From positions 2,976,001-3,040,000 of the forward strand of contig NZ_CP054839.1 of assembly GCF_018141105.1 (NCBI RefSeq): a stretch of DNA of 64,000 nt, read 5' to 3'. The notes under the pieces are model-generated. The model was not told where the DNA came from and searched no databases. It worked only from the letters and a program-made list of their open reading frames with translations. This document shows, one piece after another, positions 59,859 to 64,000 of this stretch. Positions within the stretch are counted from its first letter, which is position 1, and each line of letters begins with the position of its first letter. This stretch comes from Saccharopolyspora erythraea (GTDB lineage Bacteria > Actinomycetota > Actinomycetes > Mycobacteriales > Pseudonocardiaceae). Both the position numbers and the translations under genes were made by a program.

Positions 59859-60713
59859 TCAGCCGGCGTAATTGCTGAGCATTCCGGCGTCGACCGGCAC
59901 CGCGGCGCCCGTGACGTAGCGGGACTCGTCGGAGGCCAGCCACAGCACGGCCTGGGAGATGTCCGCCGACTCCACCCAAGGCACCGGCAGCATGTTGATG
60001 CGGCGCAGCACATCGCTGCTGTCATCGAGCGTGGGTTCCTCGAGATCGGGCCGGAAGACCTTCGCCGTCACGGGGTTGTCGATCATCGGGGTGCGCACGT
60101 TGGTGGGGTGAATGGTGTTGACCCGGATTCGGTGCTCGGCGACCTCGTTGGCCAGCGCGGTCGCGAGTCCGACGACACCGTGCTTGGCCGCGCAGTACTG
60201 GGCGACGTTCGGAATTCCGCGCAGTCCTGCGATCGAACTGATCGCGATGATCGAGCCGCCGCGCCCGTCGGCGATCAGGTGCGGCACCGAGGCCTTGGTG
60301 GTCTGCCAGACACCCGTGAGGTTGATGTCGACGACGGCGGACCATTCGTCACGGCTGAGCTCCCAGGAGGGCTTGGGCGAGCCGACCACGCCGGCGTTGG
60401 CGACGACGACGTCCAGCCCGCCGAGCTCGGCAACCGCGTCGCCGACCAGCGATCCGAGTTCATCGTCCCGGACGTCGGCCTCGATGACCACCGCGCGGCG
60501 GTCGAGGGCCTCCACGGCCCGGGCGGTGTCCTTGAGGTCGTCCGGGGTTGGCATCGAGTAGCCGATGGTGTCGATCGTGCGTACGGCGTCGACGAGGATG
60601 ACGTCGGCACCGTGCTCGGCGAGGGTGACCGCGTGTGAGCGTCCCTGGCCGCGCGCGGCCCCGGTGACTAGTGCGATCTTGCCGGCGACGCGGCGCTGAC
60701 TGGTCCCGGTCAT
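59859..60713 (-). CDS. Mycofactocin-coupled SDR family oxidoreductase
   Basis: 284 residues from ATG 60713 with AAGGGG upstream. VTGAARGQGRSHAVTLAEHGAD is the diagnostic GARGQGRSHA nucleotide-binding motif of the mycofactocin-coupled SDR group, with the extra segment TIDTIGYSMPTPDDLKDTARAV after beta-2 that is thought to hold NAD in place. QYCAAKHGVVGLATAL contains Tyr-x3-Lys. Such enzymes do not exchange NAD with solution and need mycofactocin to turn over. It is 68 bp downstream of the SnoaL-like gene. The substrate is unknown. Confidence 0.92.
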   Translation of the reverse strand: MTGTSQRRVAGKIALVTGAARGQGRSHAVTLAEHGADVILVDAVRTIDTIGYSMPTPDDLKDTARAVEALDRRAVVIEADVRDDELGSLVGDAVAELGGLDVVVANAGVVGSPKPSWELSRDEWSAVVDINLTGVWQTTKASVPHLIADGRGGSIIAISSIAGLRGIPNVAQYCAAKHGVVGLATALANEVAEHRIRVNTIHPTNVRTPMIDNPVTAKVFRPDLEEPTLDDSSDVLRRINMLPVPWVESADISQAVLWLASDESRYVTGAAVPVDAGMLSNYAG

Positions 60714-60781
60714 GGCGTGCCCCTTTCTTTCCGTGGAGCTGGCGTGGGTCTCGCGGTCCGAGCTCGTGTGTCCGGGACGGC

Positions 60782-61297
60782 TCATCCGCGCAAGGGCTGC
60801 TTGACCCACCCCTGCTCCCAGTTGGACACCTGGTGGGTCTTGCCGAGCAACTCCTGGAAGTACCAGGATCCGTCCCGCTTCACGAACTGGTCGGTGTAGC
60901 GGATGGTGAGGATGACCGGGTCTTTCTCGGCGGGGTTGTCGACGCTTTCGATGGTGCACAAGCAGAGCAGGTAGAAGGTGCCGGTGGCCCTCTGCCCGTC
61001 ATCGCTGAGTTCGACGCGGGGGTTGAGCACGTGGTGCAGCGCCCAGCTGATCTTGCCCGAGAGAGCCCGGAAGTGGGTCTTGATCTCTTCGTGGCCGACC
61101 ATCGAGCCGCCCTCACCGTCGACGACCCAGCGGCCGTCCTCGACGAAGCAGCTTGCGATGCCGTCGGGGTCGTAGTTGTCGTCGCAGTAGGCGGCGTAGC
61201 GGTACTTGAGCTGTTCGATCGCGTGGATGTCCTCGAGCCGGGTGAGTCGGCGGTCGACGTCAGCGAGGTCGCTGACAGTGTGGGGCGTAGTGCTCAT
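60782..61297 (-). CDS. Nuclear transport factor 2 / SnoaL-like protein
   Basis: 171 residues from ATG 61297. The cone-shaped NTF2 fold is shown by LEDIHAIEQLKYRYAAYCDDNYDPDGIASCFVEDGRWV near the N-terminus and the strand pattern HVLNPRVELSDDGQRATGTFYLLC. A partially conserved acidic residue could be catalytic, as in SnoaL cyclases or hydratases. Many such proteins occur beside dehydrogenases in catabolic operons. The reaction is unknown. Confidence 0.87.
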   Translation of the reverse strand: MSTTPHTVSDLADVDRRLTRLEDIHAIEQLKYRYAAYCDDNYDPDGIASCFVEDGRWVVDGEGGSMVGHEEIKTHFRALSGKISWALHHVLNPRVELSDDGQRATGTFYLLCLCTIESVDNPAEKDPVILTIRYTDQFVKRDGSWYFQELLGKTHQVSNWEQGWVKQPLRG

Positions 61298-61497
61298 TGC
61301 AGTGCTGCCTCCTGTCTGCGGGCCGGTGCGTCGTTGTGGCGCGACCGGTAGTCGCGGATAGTCGCGTGGCTGTCCCGGTTGGCTTCACGAGCGGAGTTCG
61401 TGTGAATGTCCGACATGGACAGTTCAGTTCGTGGGCGAACCCACCGCCCGAGGGGAATTTCCTGCTCTCGGATGGTGGGTTCGAGTCGATCGGGGTC

Positions 61498-62961
61498 TCA
61501 GCTGATGGCGAGGGTGACGGCCTTGCTCTGCAGGTAGCCGTCGAGGGCTTCCTCGCCCATCTCCTTGCCCCAGCCGGATCGCTTGAACCCGCCGAACGGC
61601 AGGGCGGCGTCGAAGACGTTGTAGCAGTTCACCCAGACCGCCCCGGCGTTCACGGCGTTGGCGAAGCGGTGGGCTCGGGCGACGTTGGTGGTCCACACCC
61701 CTGCGGCGAGGCCGAAGGTGGTGTCGTTCGCGCGGCGGATCACCTCGGCTTCGTCGTCGAAGGCCATGACGGAGACGACCGGTCCGAAGATTTCCTCGCG
61801 AGCGACGGTCATCTGGTCGTGGACGCCGCCGAGAACGGTTGGCTCGAGGAAGTAACCGGGGTCTCGGGCGGTTGCTCCGCCGGCGATCACCTCAGCGCCG
61901 TCACCGACAGCGCCGTCGACGAAGGAGATCACCTTGGAACGCTGCCGCTCGGAGACCAGGGGGCCGACGACGACGTCTGGGTCGGAGCTTTCGCCCAGGC
62001 GTAGCTTCGGCACGGCCGCCTCGATGCGGGAAAGGACCTCGTCGTGCACCGGCCGCTGCACGTACAGACGTGACCCGGCGGTGCAGGCCTCACCCTGGGC
62101 GTAGAGGACGGCGGCGAGCGCGCCGTCGACGGCGAGGTCGAGATCGGCGTCGTCGTAGATCACGGCCGGGGACTTGCCTCCGAGCTCGAGGGTGAGCTTG
62201 GTGAGGTTCTGCGCCGCTGCTGCGACGATGCCCTTCCCGGTCTCGACCGACCCCGTGAACGCCACCTTGTCGACCTGCGGGTGTGCCACCAGCGGTGCGC
62301 CGGCGTCGGCGCCGGTGCCCGTGATGACGTTGACGACGCCGTCGGGTAGCCCGGCCTCGACCGCGAGCTCGGCCAGGCGGAGCGGACCGAGTGAGGCGAG
62401 CTCGGCCGGCTTGAGTACCACCGTGCATCCCGCGGCCAGGGCCGGGGCGAGCTTCCAGGTTGCGGCCAGCACGGCCCCGTTCCACGGGATCACCTGCGCC
62501 ACCACTCCGACCGGTTGGCGGCGGGTGTAGGAGAGGTAGGCGGTGGGGTCCTGCCGGGAGAGCGGGATCGTGCGGCCTTCGAGCTTGGTGGCCCATCCGG
62601 CCATGTAGCGCACGAGGTCGGCCATGTTGGGCAGGTCGACGTTGCGGATGAACGCATACGGCTTTCCGCAGTCGCGGGTGTCGATAGAGGCCAGCTCGTC
62701 GGCGTGTTCTTCGATCAGGTCGGCGAAGCGGTGCAGCAGGCGGGCGCGGGCTTCTGCGGGCATGCGCCGCCACAGGCCGTCGTCGAAGGCCCGGCGCGCG
62801 GACTGCACCGCTAGGTCGACGTCCCACGGTCCGGCGGCGGCCAGCTCGGCCAGCTTCTGCCCGGTCGAAGGGTCGTGGGTGTCGATGTGCGCCCCGTCGA
62901 CGGGGTCGACCCACTTTCCGTCGATCAGCAGTTGGTGTCGGCTCACGCCGGTCTCGGGCAT
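61498..62961 (-). CDS. Aldehyde dehydrogenase
   Basis: 487 residues from ATG 62961 with AAGGAG 6 bp upstream. NAD(P)-binding and active-site blocks are GVVAQVIPWNGAVLAATWKLAPALAAG, FTGSVETGKGI, TLELGGKSPAVIYDDADLD (Glu) and the nucleophile Cys in QGEACTAGSR. The C-terminus has FGGFKRSGWGKEMGEEALDGY. It oxidises an aldehyde to an acid, the natural next step after the alcohol dehydrogenase encoded 124 bp upstream. The product acid could be the substrate of the CoA ligase at 43548, which is speculation. Confidence 0.95.
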   Translation of the reverse strand: MPETGVSRHQLLIDGKWVDPVDGAHIDTHDPSTGQKLAELAAAGPWDVDLAVQSARRAFDDGLWRRMPAEARARLLHRFADLIEEHADELASIDTRDCGKPYAFIRNVDLPNMADLVRYMAGWATKLEGRTIPLSRQDPTAYLSYTRRQPVGVVAQVIPWNGAVLAATWKLAPALAAGCTVVLKPAELASLGPLRLAELAVEAGLPDGVVNVITGTGADAGAPLVAHPQVDKVAFTGSVETGKGIVAAAAQNLTKLTLELGGKSPAVIYDDADLDLAVDGALAAVLYAQGEACTAGSRLYVQRPVHDEVLSRIEAAVPKLRLGESSDPDVVVGPLVSERQRSKVISFVDGAVGDGAEVIAGGATARDPGYFLEPTVLGGVHDQMTVAREEIFGPVVSVMAFDDEAEVIRRANDTTFGLAAGVWTTNVARAHRFANAVNAGAVWVNCYNVFDAALPFGGFKRSGWGKEMGEEALDGYLQSKAVTLAIS

Positions 62962-63085
62962 GTGCACTCCTTGTCGATCGCTGGGGGAGGTGCCGTTGGG
63001 AGGCCATGTCACGGGCGCCGTCGTCGCAACCGGTTTGGTCCCCGAGTCGGCGCAGTTGGCCGGAGGCGATCGCGCGGCCTCGACG

Positions 63086-64000
63086 TCAGTGGTCGATGGT
63101 GAGAACTCCGCGGATGTTCTTGCCGGCGAGCAGGTCGTCGTAGCCCTGGTTGACGTCCTCGAGCGAGTACCGGTTGGTGATCAGCTCGTCGAGGCGCAAC
63201 TGGCCGTTCTGGTAGAGCTTGACGATCTTCTTGATGTCCAGGTGCGGGGCGCCGGAGCCGAAGAGGCTGCCGACGAGTCGCTTCTCGTAGAGGGTCAGTT
63301 CGAGACTCGGGATGGCCAACTTGGTGTCCGGGTTGGCCAGCGCGGTCACCACCACCGTGCCTGCCTTGCGGACCAGTGCGAAGGCGTCGGTGACGACCTG
63401 CGGCTCGACCAGGCCTACGGTGACGATGCAGGCGTCGGCTCCCTGACCGCGGGTCTGGCTCCACACGAACTCGTGGGCTTCGGCTGCGGAGGCGAACGCG
63501 TGGGTGGCGCCCAGCTTCAGCGCCATCTCGCGTTTGAACTCCACCGGGTCCACCGCGACGACCAGCTCCGCGCCGGCGTGCGCCGCGCCCTGCACCGCGT
63601 TGATGCCGATTCCGCCGATCCCGTAGACCACGGTGGTGTCCCCGGGACGGGTGTCGGCGGCGTAGACCGCCGAGCCCCAGCCGGTGGGGACGCCGCACGC
63701 GGCGATCGCAAGCACGTCGAGCGGCACGTCGGGCTCGACGACCACCAGCGAGGAGTCGGGGATGACGTTCCACTGGGAGAACGTGCCGAGCAGGTCGACC
63801 CCGCCCATGCCCTTCCCACGACCGTGCAGTCGCTGGGTGCCGTCGAGCATGGTGCCCTGCATCAGGAACGCGCCGTTGTCGCAGAGGTTCGACTTGCCCA
63901 TCAGGCAGAACCGGCATCGCCCGCACTGTGGCATCCAGGAACTGATGAAGTGGTCGCCCGGCTTGATGTGCGTCACTCCCGGCCCGACCTCCTCGACCAC
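63086..64000 (-). CDS. NDMA-dependent (mycofactocin-coupled) zinc alcohol dehydrogenase, N-terminus cut
   Basis: 304 residues lie in the window; the family is about 370 long, so about 65 N-terminal residues continue past the right edge. Structural zinc cysteines are in CGRCRFCLMGKSNLCD. GVPTGWGSAVYAADTRPGDTTVVYGIGGIG is the nucleotide-binding fold. The sequence matches the Rxyl_3153-type NDMA-dependent dehydrogenases, whose NAD stays bound and whose electrons go to mycofactocin. It is first in the operon with the aldehyde dehydrogenase, SnoaL, SDR and EthD genes. Confidence 0.92.
   Translation of the reverse strand: MVEEVGPGVTHIKPGDHFISSWMPQCGRCRFCLMGKSNLCDNGAFLMQGTMLDGTQRLHGRGKGMGGVDLLGTFSQWNVIPDSSLVVVEPDVPLDVLAIAACGVPTGWGSAVYAADTRPGDTTVVYGIGGIGINAVQGAAHAGAELVVAVDPVEFKREMALKLGATHAFASAAEAHEFVWSQTRGQGADACIVTVGLVEPQVVTDAFALVRKAGTVVVTALANPDTKLAIPSLELTLYEKRLVGSLFGSGAPHLDIKKIVKLYQNGQLRLDELITNRYSLEDVNQGYDDLLAGKNIRGVLTIDH

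Overview
The window is high-GC actinobacterial DNA with GTG starts, 4-bp start/stop overlaps and actinobacteria-specific genes (RbpA, a separate Lnt plus polyprenol-phosphate-mannose synthase pair, mycothiol-dependent enzyme, mycofactocin genes). Gene content and gene order (tatA-tatC-helY-DUF4333-5'-3' exonuclease; fxsA, lnt, ppm, rbpA) resemble the mycobacterial Rv2090-Rv2094c and Rv2050-Rv2053c neighbourhoods. A Pseudonocardiaceae-type host such as Saccharopolyspora is my inference, not something the sequence proves.

Layout. 0-8.2 kb: Tat translocase genes, a lipid kinase, the HelY helicase, a DUF4333 membrane protein, an Eis-like acetyltransferase and a 5'-3' exonuclease. 8.2-15.9 kb: a fructose/fructan block with enzyme I of the PTS divergent from a DeoR regulator, 1-phosphofructokinase, fructose EIIA and EIIBC, then HPr and a Tat-exported GH32 fructan hydrolase. 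15.9-16.2 kb: a 66-bp GC-rich tandem repeat. 16.3-31.4 kb: housekeeping and miscellaneous genes, including lipoprotein N-acyltransferase, Ppm and RbpA; rbpA has a recognisable SigR/SigH-type promoter. 31.5-36.3 kb: a tyrosine recombinase, an M20 peptidase, a tRNA-Leu(GAG) and an orphan serine recombinase.

36.6-42.3 kb (minus strand): a complete mycofactocin biosynthesis operon in the order mftA-mftB-mftC-mftD-SDR-mftF-mftE. MftA is a 36-residue precursor ending in the diagnostic IDGMCGVY tail. 42.7-57.5 kb: an acyl-CoA catabolic region with a CoA ligase, two SDRs, a fumarylacetoacetase-fold hydrolase, a biotin-dependent carboxylase (alpha and beta subunits), a CitE-like lyase, MaoC hydratases, EthD protein, an acetate-permease-like symporter with DUF485 partner, and an acyl-CoA dehydrogenase. 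Related palindromes built on ACGAACG/CGTTCGT sit at nearly every promoter here, and a TetR gene lies in the middle, which suggests one regulon.

57.5-59.3 kb: a MerR regulator and an Old Yellow Enzyme gene, with a textbook MerR-type operator (perfect dyad, 19-20 bp spacer) between them. 59.4-64 kb (minus strand): an operon running right to left, with an NDMA/mycofactocin-dependent alcohol dehydrogenase (cut by the window edge), an aldehyde dehydrogenase, a SnoaL/NTF2-like protein, a mycofactocin-coupled SDR and an EthD protein. Cofactor synthesis and enzymes that consume the cofactor are therefore linked within about 28 kb, with a CoA-ester degradation pathway between them. The substrate of the pathway cannot be read from sequence alone.
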